Assembly (NCBI GenBank): GCA_023055355.1
Contig: JALJCS010000007.1
Coordinates: forward strand, 1,770,001 to 1,834,000
Reading direction: 5' to 3'
Length of the DNA stretch: 64,000 nucleotides
Source of the DNA: Agelaius tricolor
Lineage: Eukaryota; Chordata; Aves; Passeriformes; Icteridae
The position numbers were made by a program, and so were the translations under genes. Below the pieces are notes generated by a model. The model did no database searches. It was not told the DNA's origin and saw only the letters and a program-made list of their open reading frames with translations. Shown here piece after piece: positions 45,245 to 55,828 of this stretch; positions within the stretch are counted from its first letter, which is position 1; the number at the start of each line of letters is the position of its first letter.

Positions 45245-46131
45245 CTTCTGCTCCTGGCCAAACCTTGCACAGGGCACTGCTGAGGGCACACCTGGAGTGC
45301 TGTGCCCAGCTCTGGCCCCTCAGCTTGGGAAGGACCTGGGGACACTGAGCACATGCAGAGGGGCCAGGGAGGCTGGAGAGGGGCTGGGAACACAAACCCT
45401 GTGAGGAAGCCCTGAGGGAGCTGGGGGTGCTCAGCCTGGAGCAAAGGAGACTCAGGGCTGCCCTCCTCACTCTGCACAGCTCCTGAAAGGGGCCTGGGCT
45501 CAGCTGGCCCTGGGCTCTGTCTCCAGCAGCACTGACACAACCAGAGCACACAGCCTCCAGCTGCACCAAGGGAAATCCAGGCTGGAGAGCAGGGAAAAGG
45601 TTTTTCCAGCAAGGGTGAGAAAGTTCTGGAATGGCCTAAAGAGGTTATAAAAGGAGGGAGAGGGGGTTTTATAGGGAGAAACAGTGACAGGGTAAGGGGG
45701 AATGGTTTTACACTGCCAGAGGGCAGGGCTGGATGGGATCTTGGCAATGAGGAATTGTTCCCTGGCAGGGTGGGCAGGGCTGGCATGGAATTCCCAGAGC
45801 AGCTGGGGCTGCCCCTGGATCCCTGGCAGTGCCCAAGGCCAGGCTGGACACTGGGGCTGGGAGCAGCCTGGGACAGTGGGAGGTGTCCCTGCCATGGAAC
45901 CAGATGATCTTTCAGATCCTTTCCATCCCAAACCATTCCATGATTCCACAGCCTCGAGCTACACCAAGGGAAATCCAGGTTGGATAGCAGGGAAAAGGTT
46001 TTTCCAGCAAGGGTAAAGGAGAAAGTTCTGGAATGGCTGCCCGGGGAGGTGGTGGAGTCCCCATGCCTGGGTGTGTTTAACAAAGCCTGGATGTGGCACC
46101 GGGTGCCAGGGTTCAGTTGGGACTGGGTTGG
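45245..46131 (+). mobile_element. CR1 cluster, sense, three stacked pieces
   Basis: 45245-45640 is an upstream CR1 part (gagtgctgtgcccagctctg, ctcagcctggagcaaaggag). 45640-45950 is a different CR1 3' region (cctggatccctggcagtgcc to ccattccatgattcc). 45951-46131 returns to the first type (ggctgcccggggaggtggtg, ctggatgtggcacc). The order suggests one CR1 inserted within another. A matching composite lies at 53.6-54.1 kb. Confidence 0.8.
46126..46131. repeat. Target-site duplication of LTR-D, left
   Basis: GGTTGG, repeated at 46559-46564. The uninterrupted CR1 word would be gactgggttggactccatgg. Confidence 0.85.
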
Positions 46132-46558
46132 TGTGGGAATGTGCTCCTCGTTGATGGAGTGACCGAACTCTCCTTTGTGCCCTTAAAAGGAAAAAAGCCC
46201 AGAAGTTTCTCTCCTGGATTAGGTGAAAAAGACACCTCATAGGACCTGGGGGACTTCACCTCAAACTTAAGCATGGCCAATTGGACAGGAGCCAAAAAGT
46301 CCCACCTGGGCAATTTACTGGAAAAAGAAGAGAACAAAGAAACCAATGGCTTTTGTGAGGTGTTTTACCAGAACCTCTTGCACCTGGCTCGGTTTTTCTG
46401 TTTGTTATTTTGCCTTTTATTAAAACCTTTTTGTTTCCAGCACTGCAACAGAAGCCATCCTGCTGATTTCTATGCCTCCAAGGGCAGCTGAGCTATCTTG
46501 GGTGTGATACAGACCTCCAAGAGCTGATGAGACCTGGCTTGAGGAGGCTCCTAGAACA
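46132..46558 (+). mobile_element. LTR-D (solo LTR), sense
   Basis: 427 bases beginning TGTGGGAATGTG and ending CCTAGAACA, between perfect 6-bp duplications of GGTTGG. It has an ATTAAA signal (ttttattaaaacc) about 130 bases before its end. Canonical TG...CA ends with a 6-bp duplication point to an ERVK-type (class II) element. It splits a sense CR1. Only one copy was seen in the window. Confidence 0.9.
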
Positions 46559-46622
46559 GGTTGGACTCCATGGTCTTGAAGGTCTCTTCCAAGCCAGTGA
46601 TTCTGGGATTCTGTGAATTCCT
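46559..46622 (+). mobile_element. CR1 3' tail, right of LTR-D
   Basis: ggttggactccatggtcttg through gtgattctgggattctgtga completes the CR1 interrupted at 46131 and shows its terminal 8-base repeats. Confidence 0.85.
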
Positions 46623-46757
46623 TGAGTTCCACGGCTCAGAGAGAAGAACTTGGAATATCTGGGAATAGGCACCTCAGGATGATCCCGAACACACGGGGAG
46701 GGCCGGACTTTTTAATTCAGTTGTCGTGTTTGGGATTGCTGATAGAAAAGTTCATTG

Positions 46758-47509
46758 TCCTAAATGCCATTTTTTAAAGAGAAATGGGATTATTCTCTGA
46801 GAGTCCATCATCATTAACTCAATTGAATGAATGAAGGGACAAAAGACAAGTGATTTCTGGTCCCTTGGTGTTGGACAGGGGCAGTGATGGGAATTTGCTG
46901 TTTTCCTCAGGAATTCTTTTTCCTTTGGCATCACAAATTCCTACTGGTTGAAGAACCAATTTTTTGGCTCTTTAGGGAACCACTGCTGATAGAGAAGTTC
47001 TGATGGAAATTCTGCATTTTAGGGACAATTCCTGTGGATTTTGCCTCACTTGGCCTTGACCACTCAAATCTGAAGGAGCTTTTTCCTCAAACTTGCCCAT
47101 TTTGATTTTCTTTCTTTTGTGTTTTACTCTTTTTCTCTCATTTCCACCCAAGTTCAGTCTCCAAAGATCTTTTTCTTTTTATGATTTTGATTACAATGAG
47201 TTTTATTTTTCCAGTCTAAATTTAGAGATCCTGATGCCAAAATTAGCGGTGATTTTCTCTCTGCTATTGAATCATCTGGGGCTGCAGCACCAAATAGTTT
47301 ATATATTTTTAAGCCCTCCTAATTCATCTGTGAAAAAACACTTTTCTGAGCAGTCTAGACTTAGACTGAGAACCTTAGACTTAGAACCTTAGACTTAGAA
47401 GTTTTAAGTCTAGAATGGTTGCTATGCTTTGTGTTGGCATTAAATATTGGGCAAGGAACTTCCCTTTGAGCTGGGCTTGGACAGAGGGGACCCAGCCTCC
47501 AGGAAATTT
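46758..47509. repeat. Unidentified repeat, copy 1 (~750 bp)
   Basis: Matches 50901-51628 in the same orientation along its length: gagaaatgggattattctct, cctactggttgaagaaccaa, gccattttgattttc and gggcttggacagagggga. It includes three or four copies of a TTAGACTTAGA-like word near 47355-47405; the other copy has fewer. No CR1 or LTR ends recognised. Confidence 0.85.
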
Positions 47510-48454
47510 CAGAGCAGAAAATGCTCCAAGATGTAAAAAATGGGATTTTCCAAAGGGCTCCAGCTCTGCTTCCCAAGAAACCTGTGAGGATATCTCAGGG
47601 CTGTGTTTTGAGGGAAGTGTTCAGGTCCCAGAGTCCACAGGGGAGAATTCCAAGGGAGGATCTCCCATTTGGATGAGGTTTCCCTGGAGCTTTCTCTTCT
47701 CCAGGCTGAACACCCCCACGGGGTTTTTCCAGTTCCTCATGGATGTAAATCTTCACCACACCAGCAGCTGAGAGGGACAGAGAGGGAAAGGTGAGGGCTG
47801 AGAAAATCTCAGTGGGGAAAAGTGGAAAAAAAATAGGAAAAAATGAAAAAAAAATAGGAAAAAAAAAAGAGAAAAAAGATTAAAATTTAAAACTATAAGG
47901 AGTGACTCTACAAGTGAATGTGACCCTTCCTGAACTCTCTGAACTCCTTCCCTGAAGGCTTTTCCTGCCCTTCCCTCCTGCTCCTGCCCTGGGAGCCACT
48001 GGAGCCTGGCCTTATATTGGGTCCCAAATTGGAAGATTTGGGCTTGGCTGACATCTCCATGAGGTCACCACGTCCAACCCAGAGGGGACAACCCTGGGAG
48101 AGCCCCGGGAGCTGGCGGGGAGGAGCAGGGTGGTGTGAGGGGACAGACCAATGGGGTCCATCCTGGGAAAAGTCCCTCTGGAGGAAGGAGTCAGACTCTG
48201 AGTCAAAAGGGAGGATTTTGCTGTTCTGGGCTGATTTTCCTTTGGCTTTTCATGTTTTTAATTTTTTTTTTTTTTTTTTAGGGAGGGGGTGAGGAAGAGT
48301 TGGAGCTGTGTGGGAGCCCTGAGGAGCTGAAGGGGTGTTCCTCTCTCTTATCTTCAGCCACGTTATCAAGGCAGAGAGCAAGGAAAAAAATAAACCAAAA
48401 AATATATTAATTTTTGCCCTAAGGAGCAAATAAACCAGGAAATTAATTCATGAA
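47510..48454. other. Unrecognised sequence with A-rich patch
   Basis: 47820-47885 is A-rich with interrupted GGAAAAA words, and 48258-48280 is a T run. No supported exon. Confidence 0.4.
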
Positions 48455-48965
48455 TGGAAGCTGGGAATGTCCAGAGTGGGAAGGGACCCACAGGGATCAT
48501 CCAGTCCAGGCCCTGGCCCTGCACAGACCCCCCCAAAAATCCCACCCTGGGCATCCCTGGGAGCATTGTCCAAAGGCTCTTGGAGCTCTGGAAGCCTTGG
48601 AGAAGAGAAGGATGTGTGGAGGCCTCAGAGCACATCCCAGGGCCTGAAGGGATTCCAGTGAAGCCAGAGAGGGATTCTGCATCAGGAACTGGAGTGCCAA
48701 AAAAAGGGAAATGGCTTCAAACTGCCAGAGAGTGGGTTTGGATGGGATATTGGGAAGAAATCCCTCCCTGTCAGGGTGGAGAGGCTGAGTTTGCCCAGAG
48801 CAGCTGGGGCTGCCCCTGGATCCCTGGCAGTGCCCAAGGCCAGGCTGGACACTGGGGACAGTGGGAGGTGTCCCTGCCATGGCAGGGGTGGTTCTGGGTG
48901 GGCTTTGAGGTCTCTCCCAACCCAAACCACTCTGGGATTCTGGGATTCTCTGGCTGCTTTTCTGT
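48455..48965 (+). mobile_element. CR1 copies, sense
   Basis: 48455-48660 carries a tail-like start (gggacccacagggatcatcc) and ctgggagcattgtccaaagg. 48700-48960 is the common sense 3' region with ctgcccctggatccctggca, gacagtgggaggtgtccctg and a closing ctctgggattctgggattct. Confidence 0.75.
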
Positions 48966-49139
48966 TTGAACCTGTGATTTCTTCTCTCCTCTGAGCACTT
49001 TTCCCATCCTTTGCCCAATCCTCACACCAGGCAAACCTCGTGCCATGGCTGTTGTGGTTTTGGCCCATCCCATTCCTGGCCTGGTGCATTGTCCTGTGAA
49101 CTTGGAAAAATCCCTTGGAGACCTGGATTTTGCCTCAGT

Positions 49140-49425
49140 CCCTCTCCCTTTGGCAGTGCCAGGACCCAGGGAATGGCTGCCAGTGCCAGAGGGCAGGGCT
49201 GGGTGGGATCTTGGCAATGAGGAATTGTTCCCTGGCAGGGTGGGCAGGGCTGGGATGGAATTCCACCCCTGGATCCCTGGCAGTGCCCAAGGCCAGGCTG
49301 GACACTGGGGCTGGAGCAGCCTGGGACAGTGGGAGGTGTCCCTGCCATGCCAGGGGTGGCACTGGGTGGGATTTGAGATCTCTCCCAGCCCAAACCATTC
49401 TGGGTTTCTCTGAAGTGTCTCCCTC
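49140..49425 (+). mobile_element. CR1 3' region, sense
   Basis: gacccagggaatggctgcca, ggcaatgaggaattgttccc, cctggatccctggcagtgcc and cccaaaccattctgggtttc. Shares a small deletion (gaattccacccctggatccc) with the copy at 53.7 kb, so the two are of one subtype. Confidence 0.85.
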
Positions 49426-49796
49426 AGGACAGGGGTACCTGCACTGATCCTGCAGCAGGAATTCTGTGGAGTGGAGCTGCTGGGAAGAGCTCCTGGGTTC
49501 ACAGAGATTTCAGGTGCACCTGGAGCTGCCCCCAGTGTCACCTACAAGGAGCTGAGTGTGGGAGTGAAGTCACTGAGGAAAGAAGGAGAACAGGAACCCC
49601 TGGGAGCCCCTCCTGACCTGTGGCACCACCTGCCCCTTCCACCCTCACCCTCTGGGGGACCTCCCAGGCATTTCCACCACCAAACCTCTCAGGGACAAAA
49701 CTGCAGTGCCTGAGAGTGGGGCTGGAGTCCACAGCCCCTCTGGAGCACACGAGCCCCTTTTTCCTGGGAAATGGGAGTCAGTTTTCAGTCTGCAGC
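49426..49796. other. Unrecognised sequence, no gene seen
   Basis: Short single-copy-looking interval between CR1 copies. Confidence 0.4.
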
Positions 49797-50060
49797 TCCT
49801 CAGAGGGACAGCTCTGATCTCTGCTCCGGGACAGGGACAGGATCCTGGCTGGGGCTGGGCCAGGAGGGATTTAGGTTGGATTTCAGGGCAAGGTTGTTGC
49901 CCAGAGGGTGCTGGCACTGCCCAGGCTGCCCAGGGAATGGGCACGGCCCCGAGGCTGCCACAGCTCCAGGAGCCTTTGGCCAGCGCTGCCAGGGATGCCC
50001 AGGCTGGGCTTGCTGGGCTCTGGGCTTGGATTCCATAATTCCACTCAGGATATTTCACAA
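49797..50060 (+). mobile_element. CR1-type copy, sense
   Basis: Third copy of the element in the 22.5-24.0 kb inverted pair, more 5'-truncated: gttgcccagagggtgctggc, cccgaggctgccacagctcc and agcgctgccagggatgccca. Confidence 0.8.
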
Positions 50061-50094
50061 TTTGCTCTTTTAAGTACCTTATTCAAGCAGGAAG

Positions 50095-50600
50095 TGTTGG
50101 AATCTGAAATGCAGGGAACTCTCAGAACTTTGGGCCTGGAAGCCAAAGCTTAGAATGGAACCCAGGATTTGATCTGAGACCTTGGGAAAGGCTCCCAAAC
50201 TGAGGGGCTGGAATGGGGATTTGCAAAATCCAACAATCCAGTTTAAAACAGAGACACATTAAGCTAAGTAAAGGAAAGTTTAGAGTTTTAGCGTTTAAGA
50301 TATAAAAATAAAAGCAGTTCCAGAGGTAAACCAGGAGTTCAGAATGCAGCACTGTAGGTTTGTGTGTCAGAACATGACTGGCTAAGAAAGCTCACACTGT
50401 AACATGGGTCCATGAGATGAAATATTGAAGGATTGGATTAAAAACATAAATAGCCTTATTAACAGTGTTTTATTGATTAATAAATCCTTAAAAAAATCTT
50501 ATAATTAAAAGTCTTGTGACCTTCTGAGCCATGCAGTGAAGATGTGAGCTGAACTCACCCTTCCTGCCTGTGCAGAAGATAAGAAAAATAAATCACATCA
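50095..50600 (+). mobile_element. LTR-C copy 2 (probable solo LTR), sense
   Basis: Begins TGTTGGAATCTGAAATGCAG, carries AATAAA near 50480 with about 120 bases after it, and ends AAATCACATCA. Equivalent to 25078-25559 on the other strand. No target duplication recognised. Confidence 0.65.
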
Positions 50601-50900
50601 TCTAAAGTAACTCAAAGGTCCCATTTATTCAAATTCCTTCAATAGTTCCCGCAAGGAAGAAACACTCTAAAAAGCTTTTTTGGGGGATTGAGACAATGTC
50701 CTCCATGTCCTTGTTCAGCTAGGACAGAGACCTACTACAGAAATAAAATAAAATATAGGAAAATGTCCTGCTGCAGGGAACAGCTGCATCCAGTAATGCC
50801 CCAACGTCTGGGAATTGCCCTTGTAAAGAGATTATTGCTCATCCTTTGACATCCAGAGCCACTGCCCACCTCAGCAGCCCTGGCTTCATTCTGGGCATGA
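50601..50900. other. Unrecognised sequence, no gene seen
   Basis: Short single-copy-looking interval. Confidence 0.4.
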
Positions 50901-51628
50901 TCCTAAATCCCATTTTTTAAAGAGAAATGGGATTATTCTCTGGGAGTCCATCATTATGAACTCAATTGAATGAATGAAGGGACAAAAGACATCAAGTGAT
51001 TTCTGGTCCCTTGGGGTTGGACAGGGACAGTGATGGGAATTTGCTGTTTTCCTCAGGAATTCTTTTTCCTTTGGCATCACAAATTCCTACTGGTTGAAGA
51101 ACCAATTTATTGGCTCTTTAGGGACCCACTGCTGATAGAGAAGTTCTGATGGAAATTCTGCATTTTAGGGACAATTCCTGTGGATTTCTCCTCACTTGGC
51201 CTTGACCGCTCAAATCTGAAGGAGCTTTTTCCTCAAACTTGCCCATTTTGAATTTCTTTCTTTTGTGTTTTACTCTTTTTCTCTCATTTCCACCCAAGTT
51301 CAGTCTCCAAACACCTTTTTCTTTTTACGATTTTGATTACAATGATTTTTATTTTTCCAGTCTTAATTTAGAGATCCTGATGCCAAAATTAGCTGTGATT
51401 TTCTCTTTGCTGTTGAATCATCTGGGGCTGCAGCACCAAATAATTGGGGTTTTTTTTAAGCTTCCCTAACCCTTGTGTGAAAAACACTTTTCTGAGCAGT
51501 CTAGACTAGACTTAGACCCAGTTTTAAGTCTAGAATGGTTGTTATGCCTTCTGTTGGCATTAAATACTGGGCAAGGAACATCTCTTTGATCTGGGCTTGG
51601 ACAGAGGGGATCCAGCCCATGGAAATTC
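50901..51628. repeat. Unidentified repeat, copy 2 (~730 bp)
   Basis: Direct copy of 46758-47509, offset by about 4.14 kb. Homology ends abruptly on both sides. Small indels separate the copies (for example the extra atc in ggacaaaagacatcaagtg). Confidence 0.85.
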
Positions 51629-53529
51629 TCTATCAATATAAAATTAGATAATTAATAATCATAATCATGAGTTGAAGACTGAGGGGTTTGGATTCCTGAC
51701 ATGGATCCCTCATCCCATTGGCCTCAGAGAGGTTGGGTTGTGGCTTTTCCTGGCTCTGCTGCTCTGCAAATGGAAAAATATTTGGGATTTCTGTTTTGCT
51801 GCCTCAACCTCTGCTTTCTTTCTCTTTTCAGGACATTTTACTCCAGCCTAGTCTTCTTTTGTCTCACAGCCTCAGGAAAGAAAAAAAAAGAGGGAAAAAG
51901 AGAAGTTTTCTCCAAATTACAACAGGAGCAACAGGAGCGTGAGGAGAATGGATACACTCATGATCTAAAAAAAGGGGAAAAATAACTTTCTGTCTGAATA
52001 TCCAAAAGAAAGCAAAAATCCAAAGAAAATGAATAAATTCCATCCCTCTGGTGCCCCTGGAAGTCTGGAGCATCCATCTTTGCTCCCGTTCTGCTTCCAA
52101 TGAAGCAGCTGCCAAATTTGTCCTCCCTTGGAGGCAGAGCACATCAGGCTCCAGGAAAATCCAGGCGCTGGGATGGATCCTGGAAACCCCACGGCAGGAG
52201 GAGAGCAGAGGCAAAGAAAACACAGCTTCCTCCTGGGATAAAAATAGATGGACGTGCACAGGAGCTGAACATTCCTGGCTTCTGTTTGGTTTTGCTCTTG
52301 GATTTCTTTTGATTCCCTCTCACCCTGCTGCTTCCCCAGTGGATGGTGCTTCCCACCAAAGCCAAGCTCTCTTCCAAGACATTTTTAACTTAAAAATTAA
52401 AAAAAAAAAAAAAACAAAAACAAAAAAGCACCACCAAAACCCCCCAAATTAAAAGTTATTTCCCAGTGTAAAACCCAGCAAATTCCCTTAAGGAAAAAAA
52501 TGGATATTTAATGTTGCCATGGAAGCAAAATCAGGTCAATTGACAGATATTTGGTGAGGGTTGCTCAGATCCTTTGTCTAAAATTAATAGTTAAATATTT
52601 GATTTCTGATCATATTTGCAGTTCTTCTTCTTTCTAAAAATATTAAAAACCATGACAGTTGTGATTCTCTTTTGTATTTGTTGCATATAAAAATACAACG
52701 GCACTAAGGCCTGAAAAATCAGCTTTTTCCTCAACTTTATAAAAGTTTTACGAGGTATAAAACCCCTAAAACAATAAATATTCTGCTGGAAATGATGACT
52801 GGAGCAAAACTAGCAGATGTTCATCTAATACTCCTAAAAACAGGGAACATGGAATTTTAACTCAGCTAAAAATGTGATTGCTTCATATTCCATCTTTAAA
52901 ACCTTGGTTTTTCTGGGATGAACCAGGAGATTTCAGGGATTCTATGTGAGTTTTTCCTTTAAATGGTGAGGTTTGAGCAGGAAATGTGTTTGCATTTAGG
53001 AGCAAGCAAGTTCTTGGAGGGCTCACACCACATCCTCACTGGTGTAAACTGGCAGAGGCCTAAAGGAGCTGATTTAATAAAATTAAACACAAACCCCCAC
53101 GTTTCTGGTTTGGACTGGGTAGTTCAGCTCAGCCTAAAGTGAGTTTATTGATGTGAGGAGCAGAAAAAACGGGGAAAAAGGGCAAATCCCCTGAGTTAAC
53201 CTGGTTAGGCCGGGTTTTCCAAGCAGGCTTTGATCGTCAATCCTGGAGAATTAACAAATGATGGCATTCCCAGAAAATATCCACTAAAAAAACCCAATGC
53301 TGGGAGCTCAGCACATCCCATGGATTTGAAACCCATCCTAAACAATCCCTGTGGAGCTGAGGTGGGAATTTGGCCACCAAAAGTGTCCCTGCACTGGCCC
53401 AGGCCACCTCTTTCCCTGTGTGGGACACTGGAGTCATAGAATTCTTCCTTATGTTTCCCTCCTTGTTTCACCTTCCTTGCTGGGAAAATGCAGGAAGAAA
53501 CCCAGGCTGAGTTGGTTTAACTGGTTTGG
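51629..53529. other. Unrecognised sequence, repeat-poor in part
   Basis: About 1.9 kb with no CR1 or LTR landmarks. An A-rich patch lies at 52395-52440. The 52460-52800 part is AT-leaning and repeat-free. No splice-supported exon is seen. Confidence 0.4.
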
Positions 53530-54185
53530 GAGATAAATTTATGAAGTGGGAGAGCTGGGGATGTTCACCTGGAGAAGAGAAGGCTCTGGGGAGACCTTAG
53601 AGCTCCTTGCAGGGCCTACAGAGGGTTATAAAAGAAGGGAGAGGGGTTTTGATAGGGATAAACAGTGACAGGGTAAGGGGGAATGGTTTTAAACTGCCAG
53701 AGGGCAGGGCTGGATGGGATCTTGGCAATGAGGAATTGTTCCCTGGCAGGGTGGGCAGGGCTGGCATGGAAATTCCACCCCTGGATCCCTGGCAGTGCCC
53801 AAGGCCAGGCTGGACACTGGGGCTGGAGCAGCCTGGGACAGTGGGAGGTGTCCCTGCCATGGAACCTGATGATCCTTCAGATCCTTTCCATCCCAAACCA
53901 TTCCATGATTCCACAGCCTCAAGCTGCACCAAGGGAAATCCAGGTTGGAGAGCAGGGAAAAGGTTTTTCCAGCAAGGGTGAGAAAGTTCTGGAATGGCTG
54001 CCCGGGGAGGTGGTGGAGTCCCCATGCCTGGGTGTGTTTAACAAAGCCTGGATGTGGCACTGGGGGCCAGGGTTCAGTTGAGGGGTTGGGGCTGGGCTGG
54101 ACTCCATGGCCTTGAAGGTCTCTTCCAACCCAGGGATTCTGGGAATTCTGGGAATTCTGGGAATTCCATGACAAACCAGGACCTC
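53530..54185 (+). mobile_element. CR1 composite, sense
   Basis: 53530-53640 is an upstream CR1 block (gttcacctggagaagagaag). 53640-53925 is a 3' region of a second type ending ccattccatgattcc. 53926-54185 returns to the first type (ggctgcccggggaggtggtg, ctggatgtggcactggg) and ends in repeated tctgggaat words. Order and junctions match 45.6-46.1 kb. Confidence 0.85.
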
Positions 54186-54617
54186 CCCAGGGTTTCCCCC
54201 AGTGACAATTCTCCTGATGTCCCATCAGAGGTGCTGCCAAGCCAGGCCAGCCCGGCTGATTGAACACAAACAGGATCTGACCCTGGCTTTTATTCCTCCC
54301 CTGTCTGAGCACATCCAGCTGTGACCCCCCTCCAGCCCAGGCTGTGACTCAGCAGTGGCCCAGGAGATGAATGCTGAGCCCAAATCCTCCCTTTGCTGCC
54401 TCTTCTGTTGGTTCCCAGTGCTGGGAATGATTTCCTGGCCTGGTGCTGGATGATTCAGGGCTGTCCAGGGAATCCCCTGGAGCCCCACATGGATTGACTC
54501 ATCCCATGGCTCATGGGGCCCACCTGCTCAGGGCATAACTGTGGTGGAAATCCAGCCTGCCTTACATGGATGAGATTCCCAGCTGGGATGGCACATCAGG
54601 CCTGCTGGCACCATGGA
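54186..54617. other. Unrecognised sequence, no gene seen
   Basis: Short single-copy-looking interval. Confidence 0.4.
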
Positions 54618-54842
54618 ATTGGGGTTGTTTGGTGACCTTGGATTTGTTCTTCATGGCACTGGTTGGGAACAGTTCTGAATTAGTGTTAAATTATTGGGGT
54701 TGTTTGGTGACCCTGGATTTGTTCTTCATGGCACTGGTTGGGAGCAGTTCTGAATTAGTGTTAAATTATTGGGGTTGTTTGGTGACCCTGGATTTGTTCT
54801 TCATGGCACTGGTTGGGAGCAGTTCTGAATTAGTGTTAACTT
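54618..54842. repeat. Three tandem 75-bp units
   Basis: ttggggttgtttggtgacc recurs at 54619, 54694 and 54769. Because 75 is a multiple of three, the + strand shows a 105-codon frame with three hydrophobic 25-residue repeats. Nothing else suggests that it is translated. Confidence 0.95.
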
Positions 54843-54944
54843 CTTGTGGTTTAGTTCTAAAATATTCCCGATTTTCCTCCTGAGGAAAAGAGGGAGAATC
54901 AGTTGGTGAAGCTGAAGCCAAACTAGAAGGGATTAAAAAGAACA

Positions 54945-55040
54945 AGAAGAATTTCTCCATGGTCAGGGTGGTCAGGCATTGGAAGGGGCTGCCCAGGGAG
55001 GTTTGGAATCCCCATCCCTGGAGGGGTCCAAGGAATGACT
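54945..55040 (+). mobile_element. CR1 fragment, sense
   Basis: Holds gaatttctccatggtcaggg, ggggctgcccagggaggttt and ccccatccctggaggggtcc, a short middle part of a CR1 3' region. Confidence 0.7.
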
Positions 55041-55695
55041 TGAGGAGAAGAAGAGAAAAAGGAGAGAAAGAAAGAAATCCAAATATCTTGGGTGGGAAAT
55101 TTACAGATGGATCAGGACAACTCTGACAGGAATAAAAGAGAATTTCATGGATGGCACCAGGAGCCATCCAGCTTGGAAAAGATCCCAGTCCTTGTCCTCC
55201 ATGTAAAAGATCTCCATCCTTGTCCTCCATGTAAATCATCCTTCACAGCAAATGTGGAGCCCCCCAGGTGCTCCATCAGGGAATCTTCCCTGGAGGCTTT
55301 TTGAGGCTCTGAGGAAAATGAGACCAAAACAGGAGATCCATGAAAATTCGCAAACTTTTACCTCAGAGAAACCTGATTCATACTCATCAAGACCTCACCT
55401 TGATTGAATAATAGAAAAAGTTGCTACTTTCAAGTGGGAGTGAAATTTTTGGACATTTTTCCTTGGTCTAAACTGAAAGTAAATTAGGGGGAAACTCCAA
55501 TTAATTTCATTTAAGCTGATGAATGGGCAGGTTTGAAAATCCCACGGGAGGGTCTGTGGGGCAGGGACTCTGCTCTGCCTCTCCCATTGCTGAGACATTG
55601 CTGGGATACATTTGGGGTTGTGCAATGTGGTTTTCCATACCTTTGGCTGTCTGTCTTTCCAGAAAAAGGGTAGAGGAGGAAAGCACTTGGATATT

Positions 55696-55828
55696 CAATA
55701 CAGGAATTTTTGTCTTGGATTTTAACTTCTGTGAAGGACAGATCAGTCCAACTAAAGCTGGCTAACAAAATCTAAGAATTTGGGGGTTTTTTTTTCCTAT
55801 TTTTATTCCTGTATTTAAAGTTATAGGT
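55696..55828. repeat. Duplicated segment A, copy 1
   Basis: caatacaggaatttttgtct through ctgtatttaaagtta matches 58056-58184 in direct orientation. Not a recognised transposon. Confidence 0.85.

Noticed and set aside
45109..46083. 324-codon minus-strand frame
   Set aside because: Antisense across stacked CR1 3' regions; these regions are GC-rich and poor in stops, and the product is Pro/Ser-rich with no reverse-transcriptase motif.
54566..54883. 105-codon frame with hydrophobic repeats resembling membrane helices
   Set aside because: It comes from three 75-bp tandem units; a period divisible by three keeps any frame open.
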